The notes below the pieces were generated by a model, which searched no databases, was not told the DNA's origin, and saw only the letters and a list, made by a program, of their open reading frames with translations. From CBDDKW01 sp965230425 (GTDB lineage: Bacteria > Pseudomonadota > Gammaproteobacteria > UBA1113): a stretch of 64,000 bases of DNA. Of this stretch, positions 21,234 to 30,844 are shown piece after piece. Position numbers and translations under genes: made by a program. The stretch lies in assembly GCA_965230425.1 (NCBI GenBank), contig CBDDKW010000024.1, forward strand, positions 124,001 to 188,000, in the 5' to 3' direction. The number at the start of each line of letters is the position of its first letter. Position 1 is the first letter of the stretch.

Positions 21234-22034
21234 CTATTGCTTATTCAGCAAGTTTCCCTGTAAATCAAATTTAGGATGATAATCTATATCAATCCAAGAG
21301 TGCAGCATTGCAGCCCAAACACTGACTGACTCCATTGCTTTTGCTATCAACTGGCGACCTCTAATAGACTCTGCGTCGTGCACATCTATATATTCTAAAC
21401 CCATGATGCTATGAAATTCATCGGCTTCTACATGGATATCAAAGTAGACATCACCTGCACCGATTTCATGCATACGTTTAGAAATAACTTTGAAGAAATC
21501 GTTAGAACAGCGTTCAGTGCCACAGTTAATGGCAACTATCCACTTTTCACGATCTCGTTCACAAGCTAATTGATACGACATATTGATACATGCGCTGGTT
21601 TCTGGTGTCAAAATAACATTATTAATATCTTGACTATTATCAAGCAAATCATGCTTTAGCATCCAACGCAGCAATAATTCACTATGGTCAGCTTCACCAA
21701 AAGCATGCTTAGAATAGTAGGGCATCATATGATTTTCTGCCATTGCAGTCATCCCTAGCATTAATCCAAGCACTTTTGGAAAGGTAGCTGAATGATAATA
21801 CAATTGTTCTGCTACCCTTAAAAAGGCACGTGGGTTTTTCTGCTCTTTTACCCATTGGTAAAAAGGCATCTCAACCACTGCCTCACTGGCACGAACAATT
21901 GGATCAGCAATCCAAGCATGTGTTTCTTGTAACTGTATAAGCTTCGCCTCATCAACCGTTTCATAAACATTATTATCCACAGAAGTTACCTTACTTGAGT
22001 CTACTGACTCTTGTGTATTTGATATCGCTTCCAT
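21234..22034 (-). CDS. Heme-oxygenase-like diiron oxidase (HDO)/iron-containing redox enzyme family protein
   Basis: A 266-residue, mostly helical protein of the TENA/PqqC/heme-oxygenase-like fold. Candidate metal ligands are in the expected order: Glu76 (AEQLYYHS), Glu114 and His117 (GEADH), Glu174 (GTERC), and His201, Asp205 and His208 in DIHVEADEFH, the HxxxDxxH pattern of heme-oxygenase-like diiron oxidases. Characterised relatives perform N-oxygenation, C-C cleavage or pABA synthesis, so the reaction cannot be predicted. Residues 1-40 are a polar extension. CGAGGAGAAGG provides the ribosome site. The upstream promoter carries a palindrome over the expected transcription start, and a TetR gene lies directly upstream. 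No substrate-supplying neighbour is evident. Confidence 0.75.
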   Translation of the reverse strand: MEAISNTQESVDSSKVTSVDNNVYETVDEAKLIQLQETHAWIADPIVRASEAVVEMPFYQWVKEQKNPRAFLRVAEQLYYHSATFPKVLGLMLGMTAMAENHMMPYYSKHAFGEADHSELLLRWMLKHDLLDNSQDINNVILTPETSACINMSYQLACERDREKWIVAINCGTERCSNDFFKVISKRMHEIGAGDVYFDIHVEADEFHSIMGLEYIDVHDAESIRGRQLIAKAMESVSVWAAMLHSWIDIDYHPKFDLQGNLLNKQ

Positions 22035-22104
22035 AGCCTTCTCCTCGATTTACTTAACAATTGATGAATTAACTTCATCAGACTTCCCCTAATGAAGTCA
22101 CTTT

Positions 22105-22152
22105 GACCGAACGGTCGGAATAAATTGTACGGGATGGTAAAATAATAGTCAA
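22105..22152 (-). promoter_or_regulatory. Promoter and TetR-type operator of the HDO gene
   Basis: On the minus strand, TTGACT at 22152-22147 and TACAAT at 22129-22124 are 17 bp apart. The palindrome GACCG-AA-CGGTC (22105-22116) starts 7 bp past the -10 and so covers the expected start of transcription, a classical repression site. GACCG/CGGTC half-sites are typical of TetR-family operators. The rest of the 344-bp gap between HDO and tetR shows no gene. Confidence 0.75.
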
Positions 22153-22378
22153 TAAAAAATTACAGTTATTTTGCGTATAGGGCTACAGGCTATGCGTTTT
22201 TGCTTAAGTGCTGATTAAAAGGCGGGCTTAAGTTCTGCAAGAACTAAGTAGAGTAAGGTATGCACGCACATCAGGCGCACATACCTTATAAACCCTATCA
22301 AAAGTTAGCATGTGCACTCAGGAGAGCACATCATGCTTTAAGAAAGCTGTTTATGATGAATCATGCTCATTCACTCGA

Positions 22379-22993
22379 TTAAGCTTCAACAGTATCTTCA
22401 TCAGCTCTACGATCTTTGATGCGATTCGCCGCTGATTCCGTAAATAATGTTAACAGGCTAATGCGCACGCGTTTAAGAGGCTCGTTATTGCCATATAAGC
22501 GGCCAAACATGATTGCACCTTGTAACTGTGAGACTACATCTTCAGCTATTTCTCTAGCACGCTCAGATTCAAATTTATATTTCAAGATATGCACAATAGC
22601 ATCGATCCAACTGGTAAAATAGGCTTGAAATAATTCTACGAAATCTGGAATTGTTTCCAGTACTTCTAATACTAAGTTGCCCATCATACAGCCGCCACGA
22701 CGGTCAATAAAAAACTCTTCTGTATTGAGCATCAGCCGCTCTAAACGATCGCGTGGTTTTTGCGAATCATCGTAAGCTATAGCTAATAAGTTTTGATCGA
22801 AATGTTGATGTAATTGCTGTATTGAAGCAATTGCTAATTCTTTTTTGCTAGGAATGTGGTGATATATACTCGCCTTACTGAGATTACAGGCAGACGCTAT
22901 GTCAGAAATTGAAGTATTATGATACCCGTTAATTCGAAACAATTCTGCTGCTTTAGCAACAAGCTGTTCTTTGTCCATTTTCTTTGCAACCAT
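22379..22993 (-). CDS. TetR/AcrR family transcriptional regulator
   Basis: 204 residues. The N-terminal TetR helix-turn-helix is clear: AAELFRINGYHNTSISDIASACNLSKASIYHHIPSKKEL (residues about 14-52). The C-terminal ligand domain has RRGGCMMGNLVLEV, close to the YxxxGCLL/GNL segment of the AcrR C-terminal group with a C-M-M variant. The start at 22993 has GAGAGG nearby. It is upstream of and on the same strand as the HDO gene, with the palindrome GACCGAACGGTC between them, so it is the obvious candidate regulator of that enzyme. The ligand is unknown. Confidence 0.9.
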   Translation of the reverse strand: MVAKKMDKEQLVAKAAELFRINGYHNTSISDIASACNLSKASIYHHIPSKKELAIASIQQLHQHFDQNLLAIAYDDSQKPRDRLERLMLNTEEFFIDRRGGCMMGNLVLEVLETIPDFVELFQAYFTSWIDAIVHILKYKFESERAREIAEDVVSQLQGAIMFGRLYGNNEPLKRVRISLLTLFTESAANRIKDRRADEDTVEA

Positions 22994-23206
22994 GCTTTTT
23001 ATCCTCTCTCATTGTGACTACCCTTTAACGTCACAAGCATCCAATCTCATTAAATAACTGAGTCTTCGTTGAAAAGCAATGAATTATTTAGCATTTTCAC
23101 CGAACGATGAGTATAAACACACAAGATTTAAACAAAATCATACCGTTTTGCCGAAATCATGTCCATTCTACTGTGTCACAGTATTTTTACTCCATTTCAC
23201 ATTAGC

Positions 23207-23626
23207 TTATACAGAAAATGATGAACCACAACCACAAGTCACGGTTGCATTCGGATTGCGGATCACAAATCGCTCACCTTCTAGAGTATTCTCATAGTCG
23301 ATCTGAGCATCTAGCAAATATTGATAACTAAGCGGATCGATGAGTAATTCAACATGGGTGTCTCCACCGCTTCCGCCATCACCCTCTTCATCATCATCTA
23401 ATAGCCTGGTGATAACCTGATCTCCCGCTCGCACTTTTGCATCAAATTTGAATTTATACTGAAATCCTGAGCAACCACCACCTTCAATAGAAACACGTAG
23501 TTTTAAATGCTCATCACCTTCTTCCATTAATAATTCATGTACCCGTCGCGCTGCGCTTAGGGTCAGCACTACACGCGGCTCCGTTGCTGGCATTGATGGT
23601 TGTATTTGTGGGCTATTGTTTGCCAC
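23207..23626 (-). CDS. erpA: Iron-sulfur cluster insertion protein ErpA
   Basis: An A-type Fe-S carrier that passes clusters to apo-proteins. 139 residues, longer than the usual 114. The three cysteines are in place: GGGCSGFQYKF and TCGCGSSFSV at the C-terminus. The extra length comes from an N-terminal extension of about 18 residues and an acidic Gly-rich insert, DDDEEGDGGSGGD, before the LLIDPLSYQYL motif. The start is GTG at 23626, with GGAG eight bases upstream. Confidence 0.9.
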   Translation of the reverse strand: MANNSPQIQPSMPATEPRVVLTLSAARRVHELLMEEGDEHLKLRVSIEGGGCSGFQYKFKFDAKVRAGDQVITRLLDDDEEGDGGSGGDTHVELLIDPLSYQYLLDAQIDYENTLEGERFVIRNPNATVTCGCGSSFSV

Positions 23627-23836
23627 TATTAATTCTCCGCTTCATAGAAACCTAATTCTAATTAAAACACTGCATTAGGTAAACCCCTCTATTGTATACA
23701 GGGTAAATGCTACCATACCTATAAGTATATACTGGATACTCATAGCATTACGGGTTTTTGTGTTATAAACTCGAAAACATGGAATCTTACGAGTATAAGA
23801 CAACAATATTCATTTATCAGTAGAATTTTTGTAAAT

Positions 23837-24487
23837 ATGGAATATCTCACCGCATTATATGGTTTTATTGCACACATTGACCAACATTTGCTTAATTTAA
23901 GCTTAAATTACGGCGCCTGGATTTACTTAGTGCTGTTTATAATTATTTTCTGTGAAACTGGACTAGTAATAACCCCACTACTGCCCGGTGACTCATTATT
24001 ATTCGCTGCTGGCAGTGTCGCTGCATTAGGGGGACTTAATCCACATATTTTAGCTGTGCTACTTATTATTGCCGCGATATTAGGCGATACAGTGAATTAC
24101 TGGATAGGCTACTGGTTGGGCCCTAAGGTCTTTCATAAGCAAGACAGCTTCTTTTTGAAACAAGCGTATTTACAGCGCACTCATGAATTTTACCAGCGCC
24201 ATGGCGGTAAAACGATCATTATCGCACGGTTTGTCCCTATTATTCGTACCTTTGCCCCCTTTGTCGCCGGAATCGGTCGCATGCCTTATTTACGATTTAT
24301 GTGCTTTAATGTAGCAGGTGCAATTATATGGGTCTGTTCGCTTATTTATATCAGCTATTTTTTTGGGAATATACCGATTATTAAAGACAATTTTCCAGTT
24401 GTTATTTTACTCATTATTATCATTTCTTTGCTGCCACCTTTGTTCGAATTCGCACGACATAAATTTTTAGCGAATGCAAACAAGTAA
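23837..24487 (+). CDS. DedA family membrane protein (VTT domain)
   Basis: 216 residues with about five hydrophobic segments. Family signatures: TPLLPGDSLLFAAG near residue 46 and IIARFVPIIRTFAPFVAGIG near 135-155, with the two Arg residues of the DedA consensus. DedA proteins are inner-membrane lipid scramblase or flippase candidates (undecaprenyl phosphate recycling, envelope homeostasis). Which paralogue this is cannot be told from sequence alone. It is divergent from erpA and 121 bp ahead of hemJ. Confidence 0.9.
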   Translation: MEYLTALYGFIAHIDQHLLNLSLNYGAWIYLVLFIIIFCETGLVITPLLPGDSLLFAAGSVAALGGLNPHILAVLLIIAAILGDTVNYWIGYWLGPKVFHKQDSFFLKQAYLQRTHEFYQRHGGKTIIIARFVPIIRTFAPFVAGIGRMPYLRFMCFNVAGAIIWVCSLIYISYFFGNIPIIKDNFPVVILLIIIISLLPPLFEFARHKFLANANK

Positions 24488-24608
24488 ATCACCCGCGCTA
24501 GTCACCTCAACCATAGCAATTTCATAGAGGACGGCGTATGATTTGCAGCAAGCATAAATGCACTCACATTTGCAAAAATCAAATGTGAGTCAATCACATG
24601 AGGTCCGT

Positions 24609-25031
24609 ATGCTCTGGGTAAAAGCTTTTCACGTCATTTTTATGGTCACTTGGTTTAGTGGGATCTTTTACTTGCCCAGATTATATGTTTACCACGCCTT
24701 AGCCAAAGATACTCTGAGTATCGAACATTTCAAAATCATGGAGCGTCGCTTGTATTATGGCATTATGACCCCGGCAGGTATTTTGACTACTTTTTTTGGG
24801 ATCTGGCTACTCATGTACAACCTGAGTGGTTATCTGCAACAGGGCTGGCTGCAACTCAAATTGTTACTCGTAGTTATTCTCTGGATCTATCATCTTTATT
24901 GCGGACATTTACGCAAAGTCTTTCGTGATGATCGCAATCAACGCAGCGATAAGTTTTATCGCATTTTTAACGAATTACCCGTATTTTTATTAGTAGCTAT
25001 TGTTATATTAGTGATTGTTCGACCTTTTTAG
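24609..25031 (+). CDS. hemJ: Protoporphyrinogen IX oxidase HemJ
   Basis: About 140 residues, an integral membrane protein with four hydrophobic helices that oxidises protoporphyrinogen IX in heme synthesis. Conserved family residues are seen in KAFHVIFMVTWFSGIFYLPR (His and Arg) and in the LYCGHLRKVFRDD loop, and it ends with ELPVFLLVAIVILVIVRPF. ATG 24609 is chosen because GAGG lies upstream and the family starts at this point; a longer frame begins at 24558. It complements hemA and hemL elsewhere in the window; hemG/hemY-type oxidases are not seen here. Confidence 0.92.
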   Translation: MLWVKAFHVIFMVTWFSGIFYLPRLYVYHALAKDTLSIEHFKIMERRLYYGIMTPAGILTTFFGIWLLMYNLSGYLQQGWLQLKLLLVVILWIYHLYCGHLRKVFRDDRNQRSDKFYRIFNELPVFLLVAIVILVIVRPF

Positions 25032-25226
25032 AACCCCAATCCTTTTGCACTTCCTTAGAAAGCTACGCTCCATTTCCGCTGAATGCAAAATGCCGAACGG
25101 CCATTAAACAACGTCTCTAAAAGGTACGTTGCACTATTCTTTATATCATTCTGATGGTACAGTCATATTCTAAATATCTATAACAAAGACTTGCACAAGA
25201 CATAATAAATAATAAAGGAAGCATAC

Positions 25227-27449
25227 ATGCCAAGAGGTAAAGAACGAGCACCAGCCAACCAAACGCCACAAATCAGTCAGTCAGAACGCAAAAAATTCCA
25301 ATCTGCTAGAATATTTCTTGAAAAAATAGATGAACTCATGGCAGAAGAAAGATTTTCTGAAGCGTTAGACATCATCAAGGCATTTTCAAACCAATACCAA
25401 TTTGAGGGTGACAACTTCACATCACGTCAAGAAAAATGTGAATTTGGAAAGCAATTACAAGAAACAAAAGATTTTCAAACGTATGAGCGGATTATCACGG
25501 CTATCGTAAACAATGAAAATTTCTTTCAAAGTATGTGCAAAGCTATCCCGAAGACTCTCACTCACCGTTTATTAAAAATCACAGCTAGGGAGCTAAAAGC
25601 TCTAGCTCAAAAAGGGAATTTAACAAACGTCATTACCTTTCTTGCAAATAAGCTTGCACCTAATGAAGCAATAGATATCACTGCCACAATACATCTGATT
25701 ATGTCTTATGCACATATCGACTCTAATGCCACACTAGGCTCCTGTTTACAAAAGAATGTTAATGATCATTTGTCTGGCTACAATGTTCCTCAACAATTAC
25801 TATTTTTGCTTGAATTAACAAGGCGCGACGCCCAACTTGCCTTACAGGTAGTTAAAGAAAATGATGATATTTTAGATTTACACGATCAAGATCCGCTTAA
25901 TGACGCAGCCAAAGAAGCATTACCAAGCAAGCTGCGAGAGCTATATGCTCTTTCACCAGAGGTGATCACCACTCTGGCAGAACGTCAATTAGACTTTGCT
26001 GTCTTTGCAGACGTTTGTATAGAAGAGTTTACTGCAGGCAATATAGCCCAACGCTTTCATGCTAATGCAGAAACTGGCGCATCCAGTGAGGAATGCTTTG
26101 CGGTCAGCGAGCACCCTATTATTCCTATTAAATTATTATTTAAAACACAATTACGCATGGCAACAGAATTAACAAAGTCTAGTGATGTTACAACAATATT
26201 TAAGAAATGTCCCAAAACAGCCAAGCATCTTAGTCAAATATATTTCCCTCTATACCTACTAAATTATCAACCTGCTAACTCAGTGCGTGCCACAAATGAT
26301 GACCCGGTTACCAGGTTTAATAATTTCGCTTGGCTTGAACCTAAACTCACGCTACAACTTCTCGTGAAACCCGAAACATTATTTCACACACAAAATAATA
26401 TCCAAGCTCAGTTAGCTTATTTAGCAAAGCTACATGCACATGAGACTAGACTGCGTGATATCTTAGCTATTGATAAGAATATTGGTCCTCAAATTGTCGA
26501 AGCTTTAGCTAACCTAGATTTTGTTTGTGCTATGGTACGGTATACACTATCAGAAAAAATAAAAAGAACGACTATTGCGGATGACTTTATTGCTTTCGCC
26601 AAACAAGCACCAGCAGCAGCAAATTTATTACTCACAAGTCCTAGTGCCCTAGCTACTGTGGAAAAACCTGAAGAGCTAAGTCTTATGGTTGCACGTAGTT
26701 TCACAACTAAAAATACTATACAAAAACTTCACCAGGTAAGTGTTCAACTAACAGATATCATTATTGCACTCCAGCTTCTCTGTGCAATAGAAGCGAAACT
26801 TTGTATACCCGCCTATGCACAAATACCGTTACTAGAACGATTCACCACCTACGCCATTAATAAGACACAAGAAGCCATGCATATTGTGCAATCTCCACAG
26901 TCTGTGCGCATCTTACAGCAAGAATTAAATGATAATACACCTGAAGAAAAATTAGCAATAATTAAAAAACTAGCCAATGTTAACATAGCATTCGCTAAAC
27001 TCTTTATCGATGAAACTTTTCTAAATGATTTGTATAAAATGGTCGAAAATAATAGCGATATCATGCGTGATATTCAGAAAAATTTGTCACAACTTGCTGA
27101 ATATATTGCCGCACAAGATACTCGATTCAAAGATTTTATGGCCCCGACGATTGCTTTACCTGACGAAGTGGATTTAACCACTAGCGTCGTTGTCCGTATA
27201 CCTGCTAGCGACTGCGCAGATCAAGCACCTGCTGCACAATCAGGCAGTGATCCAGACTTCATGCGCCGTAGTTTAGAAGGTTTAGCACAGTTTGGTGGTG
27301 CAGGATCAAACGTAGAGGATGATCAGTGGGAGCAGGTGCCACGAGAAGATACCAGAGAAGTTGGAGAAATAATTGTTGAACCTGGGAACACATCGTCCTC
27401 TACATCCTCTTGGTCTGCACCATTCCGGAAACTGTATCCATTCGGATAA
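25227..27449 (+). CDS. Large uncharacterised alpha-helical protein
   Basis: 740 residues with no signal peptide, membrane segment or motif I recognise. It reads as amphipathic helices, from ARIFLEKIDELMAEERFSEA near residue 28 to EKLAIIKKLANVNIAFAKLF near 575, and could be a helical-repeat solenoid. The last 90 residues change to a low-complexity tail rich in Ser, Pro and acidic residues. A charged, disordered C-terminus is common in substrates of Dot/Icm-type secretion, but that is speculation here. AAGGA precedes the ATG. It stands alone between hemJ and the minus-strand rubredoxin gene. Codon use looks AT-rich like the neighbours. Confidence 0.8.
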   Translation: MPRGKERAPANQTPQISQSERKKFQSARIFLEKIDELMAEERFSEALDIIKAFSNQYQFEGDNFTSRQEKCEFGKQLQETKDFQTYERIITAIVNNENFFQSMCKAIPKTLTHRLLKITARELKALAQKGNLTNVITFLANKLAPNEAIDITATIHLIMSYAHIDSNATLGSCLQKNVNDHLSGYNVPQQLLFLLELTRRDAQLALQVVKENDDILDLHDQDPLNDAAKEALPSKLRELYALSPEVITTLAERQLDFAVFADVCIEEFTAGNIAQRFHANAETGASSEECFAVSEHPIIPIKLLFKTQLRMATELTKSSDVTTIFKKCPKTAKHLSQIYFPLYLLNYQPANSVRATNDDPVTRFNNFAWLEPKLTLQLLVKPETLFHTQNNIQAQLAYLAKLHAHETRLRDILAIDKNIGPQIVEALANLDFVCAMVRYTLSEKIKRTTIADDFIAFAKQAPAAANLLLTSPSALATVEKPEELSLMVARSFTTKNTIQKLHQVSVQLTDIIIALQLLCAIEAKLCIPAYAQIPLLERFTTYAINKTQEAMHIVQSPQSVRILQQELNDNTPEEKLAIIKKLANVNIAFAKLFIDETFLNDLYKMVENNSDIMRDIQKNLSQLAEYIAAQDTRFKDFMAPTIALPDEVDLTTSVVVRIPASDCADQAPAAQSGSDPDFMRRSLEGLAQFGGAGSNVEDDQWEQVPREDTREVGEIIVEPGNTSSSTSSWSAPFRKLYPFG

Positions 27450-27514
27450 CAAGATGAACTTGCATTTTTTAGTCATTTTCATTATCAAGTCGAGTAAAAA
27501 AAGATTAATCTGCT

Positions 27515-27679
27515 CTAAACTTCAACCATCTCAAAATCTTCTTTCATGGCCCCGCACTCAGGACAACGCCAATTAAGCGGTACATCATCCCACTTAGTGC
27601 CTGCGGGGATCCCTTCCTCAGGCCAACCTTCACTTTCATCATAAATATAGCCGCATAGTAGGCACATGTATCGTTTCAT
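27515..27679 (-). CDS. rubA: Rubredoxin
   Basis: A 54-residue one-iron electron carrier. Translation begins MKRYMCLLCGYIYDE and contains GIPAGTKWDDVP and WRCPECGAMKEDFEMVE. The two CxxCG knuckles (CLLCG, CPECG) supply the four iron ligands, and the conserved aromatic and Trp positions are present. GGAGATTAA precedes the ATG at 27679. The partner reductase is not in the window; rubredoxins act with alkane hydroxylases or in oxidative-stress electron transfer. It is convergent with the 740-residue gene and divergent from hemL. Confidence 0.95.
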   Translation of the reverse strand: MKRYMCLLCGYIYDESEGWPEEGIPAGTKWDDVPLNWRCPECGAMKEDFEMVEV

Positions 27680-27869
27680 TTAATCTCCACTATATTATAG
27701 TATGGGCTTCCCCGAAGCCTTCATGTGTGTCTTAGTTATTAGCCCCGAGCATACTGCCACTAGATTAACTAATTACTTAAAAATCCTGCTGACATTATAA
27801 ACATTTATCATTATAATGCTCGCTGTTTGCACAGAAACTACCATAATTGAGACTAAAAGGATAGAGAGC

Positions 27870-29156
27870 ATGACAAAATCTCAGCAAATCTTTGATCGAG
27901 CACAACAATTTATCCCAGGCGGGGTGAATTCACCCGTGCGCTCCTTTGCTGCCGTTGGCGGTAATCCCCTGATTTTCAGCAAGGGCGAAGGCGCCTATAT
28001 GGTGGATGTGGATGGTCAACGCTATATCGATTACGTTGGCTCTTGGGGTCCTCTCATCCTTGGTCACTGCCATCCGAAGATTATGCAAGCAGTGCATACT
28101 GCTGTAGACAATGGCCTTAGCTACGGCGCATGCTGCGAAACCGAAGTTAAATTAGCCGAGAAAATCTGCAAAATCATGTCCCATATTGAACAAGTGCGTT
28201 GTGTAAACTCAGGTACTGAAGCTACCATGTCAGCGATCCGCTTAGCTCGTGGTTACACCGGTCGCGATAAAATCATCAAATTTGAAGGCTGCTATCACGG
28301 CCACAGTGATGCACTATTAGTAAAAGCAGGCTCTGGCGCTCTCACCTTTGGTGTCCCCAGCTCACCTGGCGTACCAGCTAGTTTTACTGAACATACCCTG
28401 GTGGCAACCTTTAATGATCTTGACAGTGTGCAAGCGCATTTTGAAAAACATGGCGATAATATCGCCTGTATTATTCTAGAACCTGTCACTGGCAATATGA
28501 ATTGTGTCCCTGGCGAGCCAGCGTTTATTCAAGGCTTACGCGATCTGTGTGATCAATACAAAACCGTATTAATTTTCGATGAAGTCATGACCGGATTCCG
28601 GATTGGCCTAGGCGGTGCTCAGGCCTATTACGGCATTACCCCAGACCTAACAACGCTTGGTAAAGTCATCGGTGGTGGTATGCCTGTGGGCGCCTTTGGC
28701 GGCAAGCGTGACATTATGCAATATTTGGCTCCTGTTGGCCCGGTTTATCAGGCAGGCACACTATCGGGGAACCCCATTGCCATGGCTGCAGGCTTAACTA
28801 ATTTAATTGAAATTTCTAAGCCGGGTTTTTATGAACAATTATCTCAAACTACCGAGCAATTAATGCAGGGATTACAAGAGCGTGCACAAGCAGCGAATAT
28901 ACCGCTCGCTACGCAGGCAATTGGTGGCATGTTTGGGATCTTCTTTACCCAGGAACCTAGCGTAAATTACTTCGAACAAGTCATGGCCTGCAATTTAGAA
29001 CACTTTAATCGCTTCTTCCATGGAATGCTCAATGCCGGTGTATATTTTGCACCCTCTGCCTATGAAGCAGGCTTTGTATCAAGCAGCCACAGTCCCGATG
29101 AAATTGAAACCACCTTGCTTGCTGCAGAGCAAGTTTTTAATACATTAACCGATTGA
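27870..29156 (+). CDS. hemL: Glutamate-1-semialdehyde 2,1-aminomutase
   Basis: Makes 5-aminolevulinate from glutamate-1-semialdehyde, the product of HemA (gene at 43143-44399). About 428 residues, standard length. PLP enzyme features: IPGGVNSPVR at the N-terminus, CVNSGTEATMSAIRLAR, FDEVMTGFR, and the Schiff-base Lys in TTLGKVIGGGMPVGAFGG. ATG 27870 is preferred over the upstream frame start at 27816 because AAAGG lies nine bases before it and the mature family start MTKSQQIFDRAQ follows. The next gene begins 8 bp after the stop, so they form an operon. Confidence 0.96.
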   Translation: MTKSQQIFDRAQQFIPGGVNSPVRSFAAVGGNPLIFSKGEGAYMVDVDGQRYIDYVGSWGPLILGHCHPKIMQAVHTAVDNGLSYGACCETEVKLAEKICKIMSHIEQVRCVNSGTEATMSAIRLARGYTGRDKIIKFEGCYHGHSDALLVKAGSGALTFGVPSSPGVPASFTEHTLVATFNDLDSVQAHFEKHGDNIACIILEPVTGNMNCVPGEPAFIQGLRDLCDQYKTVLIFDEVMTGFRIGLGGAQAYYGITPDLTTLGKVIGGGMPVGAFGGKRDIMQYLAPVGPVYQAGTLSGNPIAMAAGLTNLIEISKPGFYEQLSQTTEQLMQGLQERAQAANIPLATQAIGGMFGIFFTQEPSVNYFEQVMACNLEHFNRFFHGMLNAGVYFAPSAYEAGFVSSSHSPDEIETTLLAAEQVFNTLTD

Positions 29157-29164
29157 GGATTAAT

Positions 29165-30751
29165 ATGTCTGACAACCCACTTTTGAGCCATTTATTAACT
29201 GAGGACTTCTATCCTCATCCTGTAAAACACTTAGAATTGATCGAGACACATATCTCTTGGGTTATTTTAACCGGTGATTATGTCTATAAAATTAAGAAAC
29301 CTTTAGATTTAGGTTTTTTAGATTTCTCTTCCTTAGAAAAGCGTCAACACTATTGCAATGCAGAAGTGGAATTAAATAAAACCTTAGCACCGGATATTTA
29401 TTTAGATGTATTACCTATTACCGGTAGTGAAACCGCACCTGAATTAAATGGCAGCGGTGATGCCATTGAATACGTCATTAAAATGCGCGAGTTCTCCCAA
29501 GAATGTTTATTCACAGAATTATTGTCTCAGAATAAATTACAAGCCACCCACATACTCCAAACAGCCACAGCATTGGCTGATTTTCATAGTAAGGTACCTT
29601 GCGTTGCGGATGACTCACCCTACGGTACCGCTGAGCAAGTCCACGAACCTGTTGTACAAAATTTCGATCAAATTGCACCAATGCTTGATCTTGATCGACA
29701 ATTAGCACAGTTACAGGCTTTATCTCATTGGGCTAATCTCGAACATAAGAAAATAAAAACAGAATTAAGCAAACGTCGTGAAAATAATTTCATCCGTGCC
29801 TGTCATGGCGATGTGCATTTAGGTAATATTGCCTTAGTGGATGATGCGGCGATGATTTTTGATTGCATTGAATTTAATGAAGCTTTTCGTTGGACTGACA
29901 CTATGGCAGATTTAGGTTTTCTTGCCATGGATTTAGAAGATGTGGAACGCCCTGATTTAGCCAATCTTCTCGTCAATCAATACTTACAAACCAGTGGTGA
30001 TTATCATGGTTTGAGTGTTTTACGCTACTATAAAGCGTACCGCGCCGTAGTCCGCGCTAAAATCACCTTATTCCAATTACAAGATGATACCTTATCAGAT
30101 ACTGCACGCTTAGAGCTAGAATCAAAATACCAACGCTGTGCTGATCTTGCTGATTACTATAGAGAACCGGCACAACCTCTATTATTAATCACTCATGGTG
30201 TGGCTGCCTCAGGCAAATCAACCCTCAGTAATGCGCTCGTTTCTACACTGGGTTGTATATCTCTCTCCTCTGACTTAGAACGTAAACGTATGCTCAATCT
30301 TGATGCTCATGCCAAAACTAATTCCCCGCTCAATCAAGGTATCTATAATGAAGACATCAATCAACAAACTTATGAGCGTTTGTATGCGTTGGCTAAACAG
30401 CTCATCAGTTATGGCTATCCGGTGATCGTTGATGCGACTTTCATTAGACAAGAACATCGAGCGATGTTTAACCAATTAGCTCAAGATCTGCAAGTACCAC
30501 ACGCTATACTGCACTGCCAAGCATCAGCAGAAACATTAGAAAAATGGTTGCATACGCGCCACCAGCAAGGCAATCATCCCTCTGAAGCAAGGCCAGATAT
30601 CTTGCAAATGCAGCAGGACACTATGGATAGTTTAGATAACACTGAAAAAACTTATACAATCGCTGTGGACATGGAACAATTTCATGATATAAATACAGTC
30701 CTTGAGGAATTAAGTCGATTGTTCAGTAAAGAAAATGAGGCTGTCGCATAA
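29165..30751 (+). CDS. Fused aminoglycoside-phosphotransferase-like and AAA/P-loop kinase protein
   Basis: About 528 residues with two parts. Residues 1-330 resemble an APH-type kinase fold: VYKIKKPLDLGFLDFS near the start, then RACHGDVHLGNI (catalytic loop) and FDCIEFNEAFRWTD (metal loop). From about 340 a P-loop domain follows with HGVAASGKSTLSNALV (Walker A), then VIVDATFIRQEHR. This fusion is widespread in proteobacteria and annotated as bifunctional kinase/ATPase; its substrate is not known. ATG 29165 follows GAGGATTAAT and starts 8 bp after hemL stops, so it is probably co-transcribed with hemL. Confidence 0.88.
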   Translation: MSDNPLLSHLLTEDFYPHPVKHLELIETHISWVILTGDYVYKIKKPLDLGFLDFSSLEKRQHYCNAEVELNKTLAPDIYLDVLPITGSETAPELNGSGDAIEYVIKMREFSQECLFTELLSQNKLQATHILQTATALADFHSKVPCVADDSPYGTAEQVHEPVVQNFDQIAPMLDLDRQLAQLQALSHWANLEHKKIKTELSKRRENNFIRACHGDVHLGNIALVDDAAMIFDCIEFNEAFRWTDTMADLGFLAMDLEDVERPDLANLLVNQYLQTSGDYHGLSVLRYYKAYRAVVRAKITLFQLQDDTLSDTARLELESKYQRCADLADYYREPAQPLLLITHGVAASGKSTLSNALVSTLGCISLSSDLERKRMLNLDAHAKTNSPLNQGIYNEDINQQTYERLYALAKQLISYGYPVIVDATFIRQEHRAMFNQLAQDLQVPHAILHCQASAETLEKWLHTRHQQGNHPSEARPDILQMQQDTMDSLDNTEKTYTIAVDMEQFHDINTVLEELSRLFSKENEAVA

Positions 30752-30844
30752 GCACAATATCGGCTTGTAGGAGCGCAGGATATCACAGTAGAACGCTACA
30801 TATGTAGTTATTACTTTGACAATAGATAACACGGAGAAACGCTG

